This document shows, in pieces, positions 1 to 7,740 of a DNA stretch of 11,292 bases (position 1 is the first letter of the stretch; each line of letters begins with the position of its first letter). The stretch is taken from contig SDVU01000701.1 of assembly GCA_016256075.1 (NCBI GenBank), positions 1 to 11,292 on the forward strand. Reading direction: 5' to 3'. The notes beneath the pieces were generated by a model. The model was not told the origin of the DNA. It saw nothing but the letters and a program-made list of their open reading frames with translations, and did not search any database. The DNA comes from Dictyocoela muelleri. Taxonomy: Eukaryota > Microsporidia. A program made the translations under genes and the position numbers.

Positions 1-237
1 ACATAATACTTATCTGATTGATTAGTATTAAAAGTTGTTACATTTTTAGGTGATAGGAAAATCTTTAGTTGTAGTTTTAAAGAAGAAACTTATTTATTGA
101 TTAAAGATATAAATAAGAGTAATTTTTCAGGTTAATGAGATTTTTTCAAACACAAAAATAAAATAAAACATTATTAAAACCAAATAATTTTAATTATAAA
201 AGTCTACTTGAGACTTATTTATAATAGGGTTACGTCA
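1..237 (+). repeat. 5' LTR of element A (left end outside window)
   Basis: Direct repeat of 5686-5922 with no gaps. It should begin with TGTGGT a few bases before the window, judging from the 3' copy. The right border is set at TACGTCA, giving the usual TG...CA ends. The match to the 3' LTR runs four bases further (ATTT), but these bases belong to the palindrome that follows and match the 3' flank by chance or as part of the target site. The six differences from the 3' copy include three adjacent T/C changes near 141-147, which could be a single event. Confidence 0.93.
108..115 (+). promoter_or_regulatory. Candidate TATA box in LTR of element A
   Basis: TATAAATA at 108-115 is kept unchanged in the 3' LTR (5793-5800). 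An LTR must carry a promoter, and this is the best TATA-like string. An AATAAA string follows about 50 bases downstream (162-167 and 5847-5852) and could be the polyadenylation signal. In such A+T-rich DNA both strings are expected often by chance, so this is only a candidate. Confidence 0.3.
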
Positions 238-251
238 ATTTGAGCTCAAAT
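238..251. repeat. Perfect 14-bp palindrome abutting the 5' LTR of element A (primer-binding-site position)
   Basis: ATTTGAGCTCAAAT reads the same on both strands and starts at the first base after the LTR. Allowing one bulged base, the symmetry extends to GTC (234-236) and GAC (252-254), spanning the LTR/internal border. The primer-binding site of an LTR retrotransposon normally lies here and usually starts with TGG, matching a tRNA 3' end; no such start is seen. Element B has ATTTGAATTCAAAT at the same place (9146-9159), also a perfect palindrome. Confidence 0.85.
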
Positions 252-1155
252 GACATTGAAAATATACAAAATAATTCAAATAAAAAACCGAATAATAGTG
301 AGAAAACACTAGAGTTTGAAATGAACATTGAAGGATTAAATGAAAAATTGAAACAAAAAATTATAATCATTGAAGACTTAAATAGAGTATATTATTAAAT
401 GGATTAGAGAATATGAAAACCTGGCGGCAACGAACAAGTGGAACGAAAAAATAAAATTCACAGTTGCTAAAGTATTAATAAAAGACCAAAATATTAATAT
501 TGATGAGTGCAAGGAAAAATGGGAAATTATTAAAAATCAAATAATAAACAGAGTTTATCCCAAAATTGAAGAGAGATTGTATAATAAAAAACTTTCAAAT
601 GTATATCAAAGCCAGTTAATAACCATCAAAGAATATTATCAAGAAATTGAAAAATATATAAATATTTTAAATTTAATAACTGAAAATTATGAAGATACTG
701 ATAAAAAATTTGAAGAAGCCTTCACCAATGGATTAAGGAAATATACATGGGGAAAACTAGTTGAATTCGAATTAGATGATTATAAAGAGTGTTATAAATA
801 TTTACAAAATATTGAAAATAAAATAATTATAAGAAATAAGGAAATTTCATTAAGAAATAACAATGAGTATAAAAAATTAAACAATAATTATCATTTTAAA
901 ATTAAAGAAAATAATAAAGATGATAAGTATAATAAGTATAATAAAAGCAATAAACAATATTGCAAACTTCATAAATGGTGTTACCATAGAACTGAGGAAT
1001 GTAAAACGTATGATACAAATTTTTATAATAAAAATGATAATATAAAAGCAGATAAAAACAATTTAAAGAAAAATAATAATAACTATTTAATCAAAGAAAT
1101 AACCAATAAACCCACTTGTACATCTGTAAAGGGGAGAATCTCTATGAAATCATGA
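245..1155 (+). pseudogene. gag: gag region of element A (capsid/nucleocapsid), broken
   Basis: This is the structural gene of the retrotransposon, whose product packages the element RNA into cytoplasmic particles. A continuous frame at 577-1155 encodes a very K/N-rich protein. Upstream, near 395-590, is capsid-type sequence with the WIREYENLA and KWNEKIKF patterns seen in the retrotransposon gag domain. Near the end, at 961-1002, is the zinc knuckle CKLHKWCYHRTEEC, spaced C-x2-H-x4-H-x4-C, which would bind RNA. The C-terminal side is low-complexity Asn/Lys. The region overlaps the start of the protease frame near 1116. The gene is broken; assignment rests on position, the knuckle and similarity to the gag remnant of element B. 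Confidence 0.75.
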
Positions 1156-1568
1156 AATTGAGATTTGATTCAGGGGCTACAAAGAGTTTCATGAAATATA
1201 GCGTCGCGGAAAAATTAAATTTGCCATTTATTAAAACAGAAACTATTAATACGGTTTTTGGAAATGGATCAACGGAAGTTACAAAATACATAGTAAGTTC
1301 AGATATATTCATTGGTGATTTAAAAGATCCCATACATGGAACTTTTATTATTTTAAAAGATTTACCTGAAGATGTTTTACTGAGCAACGAATTTTTGTTT
1401 AACAATGAAATCATCTTGGATTACAAAAACCAAGTAGTAATTATCTTAGATAATGTAATACCAATGTTAGGCAGAACTCCTTTACACAAAGATGAAATGG
1501 ATAGAATTTTGCATAAAAAAATATTCATGATTGATCAGTTTAAATTTGAAAAAAAATCTGCCAAATAA
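1116..1568 (+). pseudogene. Aspartic protease of element A
   Basis: This is the retropepsin-type protease domain that would cut the Gag-Pol polyprotein of the element. The reading frame holds FDSGATKSFM with the catalytic aspartate codon at 1167-1169 (the D-S/T-G motif of the family). About 75 residues later comes a second hydrophobic block (DVLLSNEFL...EIILDYKNQVVII), like the C-terminal beta strands of the fold. The frame overlaps the end of gag in a different frame, a layout Ty3-type elements use for frameshift or read-through expression. It is part of a broken retrotransposon, so I do not treat it as a live gene. Confidence 0.85.
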
Positions 1569-1599
1569 AATTTTGAAAGAATATTTATCAAAAAATTCC

Positions 1600-2521
1600 G
1601 CCTTTAATTAAATTAATATACCTCCGATACCTCTGTACATAGAAAAATCTATATCTAATATTAATTTTAAAAATAAATACTATTCTGTTCCAATAAAATA
1701 TGAAAAATCAGCAAAAAAGGATATAAAAAGACTTTTAGACAGTGAAATTATTGAAGAAACAAGAACATTTTATACAAGCCCTTCATTTTTCATTGAGAAG
1801 AAAAATAAAGACCTTCGACTAGTAGTTGATTATAGACAGGTTAATAAATTTATGAAAGATGAAGTATCTTTGATTCCAAAGATATATGAAAATTTATTTA
1901 AAATTAGCCAAAGTAAAGTATTTTCGAAAATCGACCTAAAGAATGGATTTAGCCAGATCAAATTGGCAGAAAGCAGTCGAGATATAACTAGTCTCACAAT
2001 TTTTAGACTCCAATATCGTTATAAAAGGATATCTTTTGGTACCAAGTCAAGACCTAAAATATTTCAAAGAACAATCAATAAGATATTAGACGGAATAGAA
2101 AATTGTATAATCTATATTGATGATATAATAATTTATGGATTGACTGATAATGAACATAATGTTATTCTAATTAAAGTTTTAGAAAGGTTAATGAAATATG
2201 AAGTAAAGATAAATTTCGAAAAAAGCGAATTCATGACATCAAAAATCGAAATATTGGGAAATATCATTGAAAACGGGAAAATAAAAAAATTTAGAAAAAA
2301 TTGATAATTTATTGAAAAATAATCCCCAAACAAACTCAAAGCGCGAAATTCAGAAAATAATAGGTGTAATCACATGGTATAGAAATTTTATACCTGATGT
2401 AAGCAGACAAATTGCCTGCATAACTAAACTTTTAAAAAAGGAAAATAAAGAAAAATGGGGAATTCAACAGACAGAAGCTCTCAATTATATTAAGAAGAAA
2501 TTAAAAATAAATCATATTTAA
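1600..2521 (+). pseudogene. Reverse transcriptase of element A, broken
   Basis: This is the RNA-dependent DNA polymerase domain of the retrotransposon. Ty3-type blocks appear in order: DIKRLLDSEIIEE followed by SPSFFIEKKNKDLRLVVDYR (fingers), FSKIDLKNGFSQI with the first catalytic Asp, a block around FGTKSRPKIFQR, and the active-site box YIDDIIIYG with its Tyr codon at 2113-2115. The thumb/connection follows, with ITWYRNFIPDVSRQIACITKLLK around 2365-2440. The order and spacing are normal for the family. The domain is interrupted by breaks. Confidence 0.9.
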
Positions 2522-2693
2522 ATTTGCCAAATTTTACTAAGAAATTTTATATCCAATGTGATGCTTCTGAAGAAGGAATGGGAGCGTTTCTTTTCCAAGA
2601 TAACGGTGTTATAGGATATTATAGTAAAAAATTCAACAATATTGAAAGAAACTACTCAGTTGTTGAAAAGGAAATGTTTTCTATAATTAAAAC
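2522..2693 (+). pseudogene. RNase H of element A, N-terminal part
   Basis: This is the first part of the RNase H domain that would digest the RNA strand of the RNA-DNA hybrid. FYIQCDASEEGMGAFLFQ contains the first acidic residue in the usual D-A-S setting. Next come GYYSKKFNNIERNYSVVEKE, with the second acidic residue in the Y-S-x-x-E-K-E pattern, and MFSIIKT. Merlin-1 is inserted immediately after this point, at 2694. The frame that continues to 2715 is Merlin sequence and not RNase H. Confidence 0.88.
2686..2693. repeat. Target-site duplication of Merlin-1, left copy
   Basis: ATTAAAAC directly abuts the left GGTACTG end of Merlin-1. An identical 8-mer lies directly after the right end at 4390-4397. 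Eight-base duplications are typical of the Merlin superfamily. The sequence belongs to the RNase H region of element A, which fixes the insertion point. Confidence 0.93.
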
Positions 2694-2993
2694 GGTACTG
2701 TTCCGATATAAATAATCACCTTTGCAATATAAAAATTTTAGGAGAGACAAAACTGTAAATTAAAACAAGAATTATTTTATGTGGTAACTCCAACATTATA
2801 TTTTTTTTATTCTTACTCTACAGTTGTAGATTTATAAAGTGAGATTCCGAAGAGATCATACTTTATAAATCTACAACCGTAGAGTAATAATGAAAAAAAC
2901 CTATACTACGGGAGTTACCACATTAAAATTACCCTAGTTTTAATTTACAGTTTTCTCTCTCCTACAATTTTTATATTGCAAAGGTGATTATTT
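2694..2993. repeat. Left palindromic end of Merlin-1 (foldback cassette)
   Basis: The arm 2694-2840 is the imperfect reverse complement of 2860-2993, around a 19-base loop (2841-2859). Matching blocks include TTTATAAAGT/ACTTTATAAA at the loop, GTGGTAACTC (2781-2790) with GAGTTACCAC (2912-2921), and CACCTTTGCAATATAAAAAT with its inverse near the inner end. The inner end has lost the last 15-20 bases of symmetry, where the sequence drifts into T-rich DNA. Single-stranded, this region would fold into a hairpin of about 140 bp. Confidence 0.88.
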
Positions 2994-3076
2994 TTATTTT
3001 CCGATTTTTTTATAGTATTGATTATTTTTTTGATAATTTTTTAATATATATATTTTTTAATTTTTTGAAGACCCTT

Positions 3077-3897
3077 ATGAAACCTTTCAAGAATCTAACA
3101 AACATAGGAGCCCCGGAATTAGGAAGATAACTACGATCAGAAGCGTTTACATTTAAAATTCTGAATAGATTAAGGGTAATAAAAACAAAAAAATATTGTC
3201 CACATTGCAAATGTTTGATGAAAGTCCATGGTGACTATAATGGGTTCTTCTATTGTAAAAGAAAATGTAATATCTGAATATCAATGAGGTATGATACTAT
3301 ACTAGATGATACGAGGATTACATTTAGAAAATTTATTCTTCTTTGCCACTACTATTTCCACAAAACCATAATAACAAGAAATTTGTTATGGGATGTGGGA
3401 ATAAGTAGATCTTTGATAACTAAAATAAAATATAAAATTGAACATAAAATTGCACTATACAATAAAAGGTGCATGGCAAAGTTAGGGGTGAGGGAACAAT
3501 AGTTGAAGCCGACGAGGCACTCATTATATCTGCAAAGTACGTAAGAAAGCGATTTCCAAAGCAAACATGGGTTTTTGGGTGGTAGAACGAGAGACAAGTC
3601 GATGTTATCTTAAAGTTGTCCCTGATAGGAAAAGGCGACTCTTAAAAAGATAATTTCAAGCATCATCGTAGAAAGTACTATCATCTGTACTGACCAAGCG
3701 AAGATTTATGGTTCATTGGATGAAATGGGCTTCATCCACTTTGATCTGTGCCTCAAAAAAAATTTGTAGACCCCCAAACAGGTCTTCATACACAGATTAT
3801 AGAGAACCTGTGGAATCATTTTTTTAAAAAAGAAACATGCGGTGTATTGAATAGACAAAAAGAGACTCCAGGCATATTGTAACGTTTTTTTCTTTTT
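3077..3897 (+). pseudogene. Merlin-1 transposase (ISXO2-like, DDE), decayed
   Basis: In the intact family this enzyme cuts and joins the transposon ends. A zinc ribbon lies near 3195-3270 (YCPHCKCLMKVHGDYNGFFY then CKRKC), followed by a helical linker (to about 3480). The catalytic core has GTIVEADEA with Asp codon 3511-3513, then QTWVFG and VVERETSRCYLKVVPDRK. The second Asp is in ICTDQAKIYGS (3692-3694). FVDPQTGLHTQIIENLW carries the Glu at 3802-3804. The spacing between the second and third residues is close to the DD36E pattern of the family. Decay: in-frame stops TAA 3128-3130 and TGA 3275-3277, and frame changes near 3490, 3580, 3650 and 3760. Some of these lie at homopolymers, so a sequencing-error contribution cannot be excluded. 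The ATG at 3077 is the likely start but is unproven. Confidence 0.88.
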
Positions 3898-4072
3898 TTA
3901 GAAATAATAAAAATTTGAGTTTTGAGGAATTTATGAAAATTATAAAATAAATAGTTCTAATATTTAAAAATTTTTGATTTTTAATTTTGGTTTTTTTTTA
4001 TTTTTGATTTTTTTGTTGTTTTCTTGGTTTTTGTAAAATATGATAAAAAAGAGAGTTTTTGTACATAAATAA
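3898..4072. other. Non-coding T-rich spacer of Merlin-1
   Basis: Between the end of the transposase remnant and the right palindromic cassette lies A+T-rich sequence with long T runs on the plus strand. I see no further coding signal, repeat or RNA structure here. Confidence 0.6.
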
Positions 4073-4389
4073 TACTGTTCCGATATAAATAATCATCTTT
4101 GCAATATAAAAATTTTAGGAAAGAGAAAACTGTAAATTAAAACGAGGGTTATTTTAATGTGGTAACTCCCGTAGTATAGGTTTTTTATATTCTTACTCTA
4201 CGGGTGTAGATTTATAGTATATTGGCTCTTTGGGCCAATATACTATAAATCTACACCCGTAGATTAAGAATATAAAAAACCTATACCACGGGAGTTACCA
4301 CATTAAAACAATTCTCGTATCAATATACAGTTTTCTCTTTCCTAAAATTTTTATATTGCAAAGATGATTATTTATATCGAAACAGTACC
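4073..4389. repeat. Right palindromic end of Merlin-1 (foldback cassette)
   Basis: The arm 4073-4226 is the near-perfect reverse complement of 4234-4389, with a 7-base loop (4227-4233). Both extremities carry the transposon terminal sequence: TACTGTTCCGATATAAAT on the inner side and ATTTATATCGAAACAGTACC on the outer side. This cassette therefore has two transposon-like ends and resembles a complete foldback MITE of about 317 bp. The arms match those of the left cassette, but the central 40 or so bases differ (GTATATTGGC...GCCAATATAC here). The inner end lacks only the first two G bases of the terminus. Confidence 0.9.
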
Positions 4390-4397
4390 ATTAAAAC
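4390..4397. repeat. Target-site duplication of Merlin-1, right copy
   Basis: ATTAAAAC follows directly after ...CAGTACC and is identical to 2686-2693. The RNase H sequence of element A continues beyond it. Confidence 0.93.
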
Positions 4398-4590
4398 CTT
4401 AGATTTTTATAGAAATATCATTCAAGGATTTGAAATTGAAGTTGAAACTGATAACATGAATTGTATATATGAAAATAAAGTTATTAGCAAAAGAATAAAA
4501 AGATGAAAGCTTATTATGAATGAATTTGATATAAAACTTAAAAGTATAGAAGGAAAAAATAACACAATTGCTGATATTTTATCCTGATGT
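4398..4590 (+). pseudogene. RNase H of element A, C-terminal part
   Basis: This is the remainder of the RNase H domain on the far side of Merlin-1. It holds the block FEIEVETDNMNCIYENK with the third acidic residue (T-D), then EFDIKLKSIEGKNNTIADIL. The latter matches the conserved I-x-G-x-x-N-x-x-A-D-x-L-S end of Ty3 RNase H. Position directly after the right target duplication confirms that one domain was split by the Merlin insertion. The following stretch to about 4736 is the linker to integrase and has no motif I recognise. Confidence 0.85.
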
Positions 4591-4736
4591 TATATTATAA
4601 ACATAAATCAAAATACACTTTTATTTAATAAAGTTGCTAAATATTTAAAAGTAAAGAATGAAAGCAATGAATTTCTGAAAGATGACAAAAATAGATATAT
4701 TGTTAAAAATAATAAACGATTCAATTTATTTAAAAT

Positions 4737-5654
4737 ATGCATATACATAGTGTTCACGCAGGAATGACATCATTATATTACAATTTAAAAAGATTCTATA
4801 AAATCGATAATATAAAAAGTTATATTAAAAAAATTATTATTAATTGTGAAAAATGTATTAGATGTAAAAAGCTTAAAAAGAGTAAAATAATAAGACATAA
4901 AATTAATTCAGAAAAATTAATGGATGTACTTTGTTCAGACATTTTTGGACCATTCGATTTAAGTTATTTTAAACATGAAGAAATTGAAAATAAAGGATTT
5001 ATTCTAACAATAACAGATGTATTTAGTAAATTTACCAAAGTGAAATTTTGTACTAGCATCACATCTAAAACAATTATCGAAGAAATAAATAAATGGATAA
5101 ATAAATACGGAATTCCGAGGAAATTTATTTGCGACAACGGCAGACAATATTTAAGTAAGGAAATCAACACATATTTTAAAAGGTTGAATGTATTGAAGAT
5201 ATGCACGCCAATATATCATCCGTCTTCAAATGATATTAGTGAACGATTGAACCAAACAGTTGCTGAAGTACTAAGAATATTTAAAGGAAAATCTATTTAC
5301 ACTATTGAATCACTTATTAATAAAAGATTAAATATTAATCATCACAGATCAATACAAGAGCAACCTAGCACAATAATTTATGGATACTCTGAATATGATC
5401 TTTATAAAAATAAAGAACTTAATTTACCAAACTTGAAATCAAATCAAGATCAAGAAAATAAATCTCTAAAAATTATTTATAATAATTTTAAAATTGGTGA
5501 TTACGCATATATTAAAAATTTTAATAATAATAAATCGGAAGATCTTTATATAGGTCCTTACGAAATTGTTAAAATTAGTAAAAAGCATTTATGGTATAAA
5601 ATAAAAAATATCAAAGAATGGATACATATAAATGATATAAAAATGAAAAATTAA
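4737..5654 (+). pseudogene. Integrase of element A
   Basis: This 305-codon frame covers nearly all of a Ty3/Gypsy integrase, which would insert the element cDNA into the host genome. The N-terminal zinc-binding module has His residues around 4-7 and the C-x2-C pair at 37-40. The RNase H-fold core has Asp68 (CSDIFGPF), Asp133 (FICDNGRQYLS) and Glu169 (HPSSNDISERLNQT), spaced as DD35E. The C-terminal region holds the GPY/F module (LYIGPYEIVKISKKHLWYKI) near residues 270-290. No chromodomain is evident after it. The frame ends nine bases before the polypurine tract. It is normally expressed as part of a Gag-Pol polyprotein, so the ATG is only the first Met in the frame. I treat it as part of a broken element. 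Confidence 0.93.
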
Positions 5655-5662
5655 TATTTTTT

Positions 5663-5674
5663 AAGGGGGCAGGA
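5663..5674 (+). promoter_or_regulatory. Polypurine tract of element A
   Basis: AAGGGGGCAGGA lies immediately upstream of the TGTGGT start of the 3' LTR, the position where plus-strand DNA synthesis is primed in LTR retrotransposons. A run of G bases is otherwise rare in this A+T-rich sequence. One C interrupts the purines. Confidence 0.8.
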
Positions 5675-5922
5675 TGTGGTAAACCACATAATACTTATCT
5701 GATTGATTAGTATTAAAAGTTGTTACATTTTTAGGTGATAGGAAAATCTTTAGTTGTAGTTTCAAAGAAGAAACTTATTTATTGATTAAAGATATAAATA
5801 AGAGTAATTTTTCAGGTTAATGAGATTTCCCCAAACACAAAAATTAAATAAAACATTATTAAAACCAAATAATTTTAATTATAAAAGTCTACTTGAGACT
5901 TATTTATAATATGGTTACGTCA
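5675..5922 (+). repeat. 3' LTR of element A
   Basis: A 248-bp repeat with TG...CA ends, starting right after the polypurine tract. It aligns to 1-237 without gaps from 5686 onward. The first 16 bases around the border (ATGTGGTAAACCACAT, 5674-5689) form a 7-bp-arm palindrome, so both ends of this element carry short palindromes at the LTR border. After 5922 the sequence is integrase remnant of element B. Confidence 0.93.
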
Positions 5923-5926
5923 ATTT

Positions 5927-6640
5927 CTTTAACTATAAAAGGTCCATCATACTGCTTATCTTTTTTAGAACTCAAAAATATTTTCTCATAAACAGAATAA
6001 CCTATTTTTAGCAAAACATTATTTTCACTTCTTTTATAATTCAACTTTTTATTTTCATAACTTTCATTATTTATCAATGGATTTTAAAAAATTCAGCCTA
6101 TGTAGATAACATTCCGGAGATGTTCCTAAAAATCTCTTTAATTTCGATTTATTCGATTTTCTACCCAACACTTAATATCATCAATATCTTTGCCCCCTAT
6201 TAAATCTCAGCTCCTCGCTTATAATTTTATTTATGCTTTCTCTTACTCCATCTAATTATGGTGCATAAATGGGTATCTGAGTTTGTGTAATATCTTTTTT
6301 TTGCAAAAATTTCGTGTAAAAGCATCCTACATACTGTTTTCTATTATCAGTAATAATTTCTTTTTTGGGAATACTAAACTCATTTATTCACATTTTAAAT
6401 TTTTCAACAACAATCTCACTTGATATAGAATCAATTAAGTAAATACGCGTAAACCTACTGAAAATGTCAGTAAATGTAATAAAAAATCCCTTATTCTTGT
6501 TCGTATCATGCTTTAACTCATTTAATAGAAATGATCCATATATATATATCACTGCTTATTTTTTCAAGTGTTTGTTACGTTTCAATACCTTTAAATATGT
6601 TAGGAATATCAGATATTTCATCAATTATTTTATTATTTAA
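5927..6640 (-). pseudogene. Integrase remnant of element B
   Basis: On the minus strand, from about 6640 leftward, are the integrase pieces SSDIYIYGSFL (first Asp region), KGFFITFTDIFSRFTRIYLI, IPKKEIITDN (second Asp region) and DGVRESINKII (Glu region). The C-terminal GPY/F module KQYDGPFIVKEI follows near 5927-5965. Order and spacing agree with the integrase of element A. The C-terminal module stops at the 3' LTR of A because A inserted there. The remnant is too broken to encode protein. Confidence 0.85.
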
Positions 6641-6675
6641 CATTCAACAATCATGACTAATCTTAAATTTTTATT

Positions 6676-6777
6676 TTTTTTTTACAACAAAAAATCCGGA
6701 ATTCAAATAAGAACCCCCAGAGCTTTCAATTATTTCCTCGATTTCCAATCTTTTAAACTCTAAAAATGCAAGTTCTT
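6676..6777 (-). pseudogene. Reverse transcriptase piece of element B (fingers region only)
   Basis: The minus strand reads LEFKRLEIEEIIESS and then YLNSGFFVVKKK. This matches the first conserved block of Ty3 reverse transcriptase, where a helix ending in I-I-E-x-S is followed by S/P-x-x-S-x-x-F/V-x-V-x-K-K; element A has EIIEETRTFYTSPSFFIEKK there. No YxDD box or later reverse transcriptase block is seen in element B. Short but specific. Confidence 0.65.
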
Positions 6778-7060
6778 ATTTTTTCCGGGATTTTATAATT
6801 CTTCTTTTGTATTTCGGCAATTCCTTTTTCAATCTAATTTTAACTGGTTTATTTAAAATATATTTATAATTATAATTATTATTCATGTAATTCTCAATCT
6901 CTTTATTTAAGATTTTGTCATCACATACCACATCTAAAATACCTAACTTTTCATTTAAAATTTTATCAAAATTATTATCATCGTCAACATCGTCAGAATT
7001 ATGCCTTAGAAAAATAACTTTTTTATTTTCGATACTCATCTGGTAATTCTTTAGATCCAA
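6778..7060 (-). pseudogene. Protease-to-reverse-transcriptase linker of element B
   Basis: An open 94-codon frame (6776-7060) whose C-terminal third reads NKPVKIRLKKELPKYKRRII, resembling the stretch just before the reverse transcriptase fingers in Ty3 elements. The middle is acidic and Asn-rich (SDDVDDDNN) with no recognised domain. Position between the protease and the reverse transcriptase piece supports the call. On its own it would be an unassignable hypothetical protein. Confidence 0.5.
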
Positions 7061-7069
7061 TATGCAGTG

Positions 7070-7330
7070 GTTAGAAAATAAAAATTCATTCCAAAAATTG
7101 CATCTACTGGAAGATTTTCGAGTATATAAAAATTTACATTGAAAATACTTTCTATATCATTCAAATTAACATTACAAAGTGATAATTGGTTACAAATTGT
7201 CTATTCATTGTTCATAAACATAGTTCTTATAATATAACATCATGAATTTCCAAATTATAGATCTTAATCATTCTTTTATTAAGAAAATTTCTTGTCGATC
7301 CTGCGTCAATCATAAATTTTATCTTTTGCT
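7070..7330 (-). pseudogene. Aspartic protease remnant of element B
   Basis: The minus strand reads KIKFMIDAGSTRNFLNKRMI, with the presumed catalytic Asp codon at 7305-7307. It is the counterpart of FDSGATKSFM in element A (D-x-G-A/S-T). The rest of the domain to about 7070 is degraded and I can only place it by position between gag and the linker frame. Confidence 0.7.
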
Positions 7331-7380
7331 TATTTAAAGTTCCTATTAATTCAGGATTATTGAAATTCCGTTCCTTTTCC

Positions 7381-7648
7381 TTTAAAATGCATGTTGAATG
7401 AATTTCGTGATCGTATTTTTATTTAAAGTCCTGTTACAATTTTTCGTGTTATGTGACTTACTGCGATGAATACTACACCACATTTTATCTTCCAAATTAT
7501 TAATTTTATTTTCAGGAAATAAAACAATCTTATCACCGCTTCTTGAAATAATTCTCGCCTCCAATCTTTCCAAATACCTCATGTTATCTTCTAATTCTGT
7601 CACATTTTGCTTGCAAATTTCGGATTTTAAAACCTTTCGCGGCCGCAT
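7381..7648 (-). pseudogene. gag: gag 3' part of element B with zinc knuckle
   Basis: An open 88-codon frame on the minus strand. Near its middle, CSIHRSKSHNTKNC (7436-7477) has exactly the C-x2-H-x4-H-x4-C spacing of the knuckle in element A. Upstream is a charged helical segment (TELEDNMRYLERLEARI) corresponding to the capsid C-terminal part of A (DDYKECYKYLQNIENKI). Merlin-2 lies directly upstream (7655 on), separating this part from the remaining gag at 8610-9145. The frame's first ATG lies close to the Merlin-2 border and is probably not a real start. Confidence 0.75.
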
Positions 7649-7654
7649 TTTGAA

Positions 7655-7679
7655 GTGTATTTTTTTTTACTAAATACCC
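7655..7679 (+). repeat. Left terminal inverted repeat of Merlin-2
   Basis: Pairs with 8582-8604 in inverted orientation (24-25 bases, one substitution, one length difference in the T run). The true tip may extend one to three bases outward: flanking GAA on the left and the inverse of CCTC on the right can be partly aligned. Confidence 0.78.
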
Positions 7680-7740
7680 ATAGATCCTCATGAAGATAAT
7701 AGTTACATAAAATGATTTTAAAAGTCAATTTGAAAAAAAA

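Larger units (their letters stand above)
2694..4389 (+). mobile_element. Merlin-1: ISXO2/IS1595-like DNA transposon with palindromic ends, non-autonomous
   Basis: This 1,696-bp element begins GGTACTGTTCCGATATAAAT and ends with the inverted form (one mismatch, C/T, in the first 20 bases). It is flanked by a perfect 8-bp direct repeat. It contains one decayed transposase on the plus strand (3077-about 3897) with an IS1595/Merlin zinc ribbon and DDE core. Each end is a long palindrome of about 300 bp rather than a simple inverted repeat. The Merlin assignment rests on three independent signs: the duplication length, the transposase family and the terminal inverted repeats. The transposase carries in-frame stops and frameshifts, so the copy cannot move by itself. 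Confidence 0.92.
1..5922 (+). mobile_element. Element A: Ty3/Gypsy LTR retrotransposon, broken, carrying a nested Merlin insertion
   Basis: The same sequence of at least 241 bases occurs at 1-241 and 5686-5926 in direct orientation. Between the copies lie, in Ty3/Gypsy order, gag with a zinc knuckle, an aspartic protease, reverse transcriptase, RNase H and integrase. Integrase after RNase H is diagnostic of Ty3/Gypsy rather than Ty1/Copia. The left edge of the 5' LTR lies outside the window. A polypurine tract precedes the 3' LTR. The two LTR copies align without gaps and differ at 6 of 241 positions by eye, so the insertion is recent. The element is not whole: its coding part has roughly half a dozen breaks and is also interrupted by Merlin-1 (2694-4389). 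To the right of its 3' LTR the sequence continues directly into the integrase end of another Ty3 element on the minus strand (element B), so A inserted into B. Confidence 0.95.

Noticed and set aside
238-251. Ordinary tRNA primer-binding site
   Set aside because: No TGG start or recognisable tRNA 3'-end complement follows the LTR; the bases are a palindrome kept in both elements. A non-standard primer cannot be excluded without the tRNA set.
1142-1414. 90-codon minus-strand open frame
   Set aside because: Lies antisense to the protease of element A, which has the DSGA motif; no domain of its own.
2133-2339. 68-codon minus-strand open frame
   Set aside because: Shadow of the reverse transcriptase YIDD region on the plus strand.
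2780-2925. Structured RNA or riboswitch reading of the hairpin in the left Merlin-1 end
   Set aside because: The same palindrome recurs at the other end of the element with a different loop, so it is explained as a foldback transposon end.
3022-3210. 62-codon minus-strand open frame
   Set aside because: Antisense to the T-rich leader and zinc-ribbon start of the Merlin-1 transposase; no recognisable motif.
3352-3597. 81-codon minus-strand open frame with hydrophobic stretches
   Set aside because: Antisense to the Merlin-1 transposase core; hydrophobicity follows from A+T-rich antisense codons.
4964-5206. 80-codon minus-strand open frame
   Set aside because: Shadow of the integrase core of element A.
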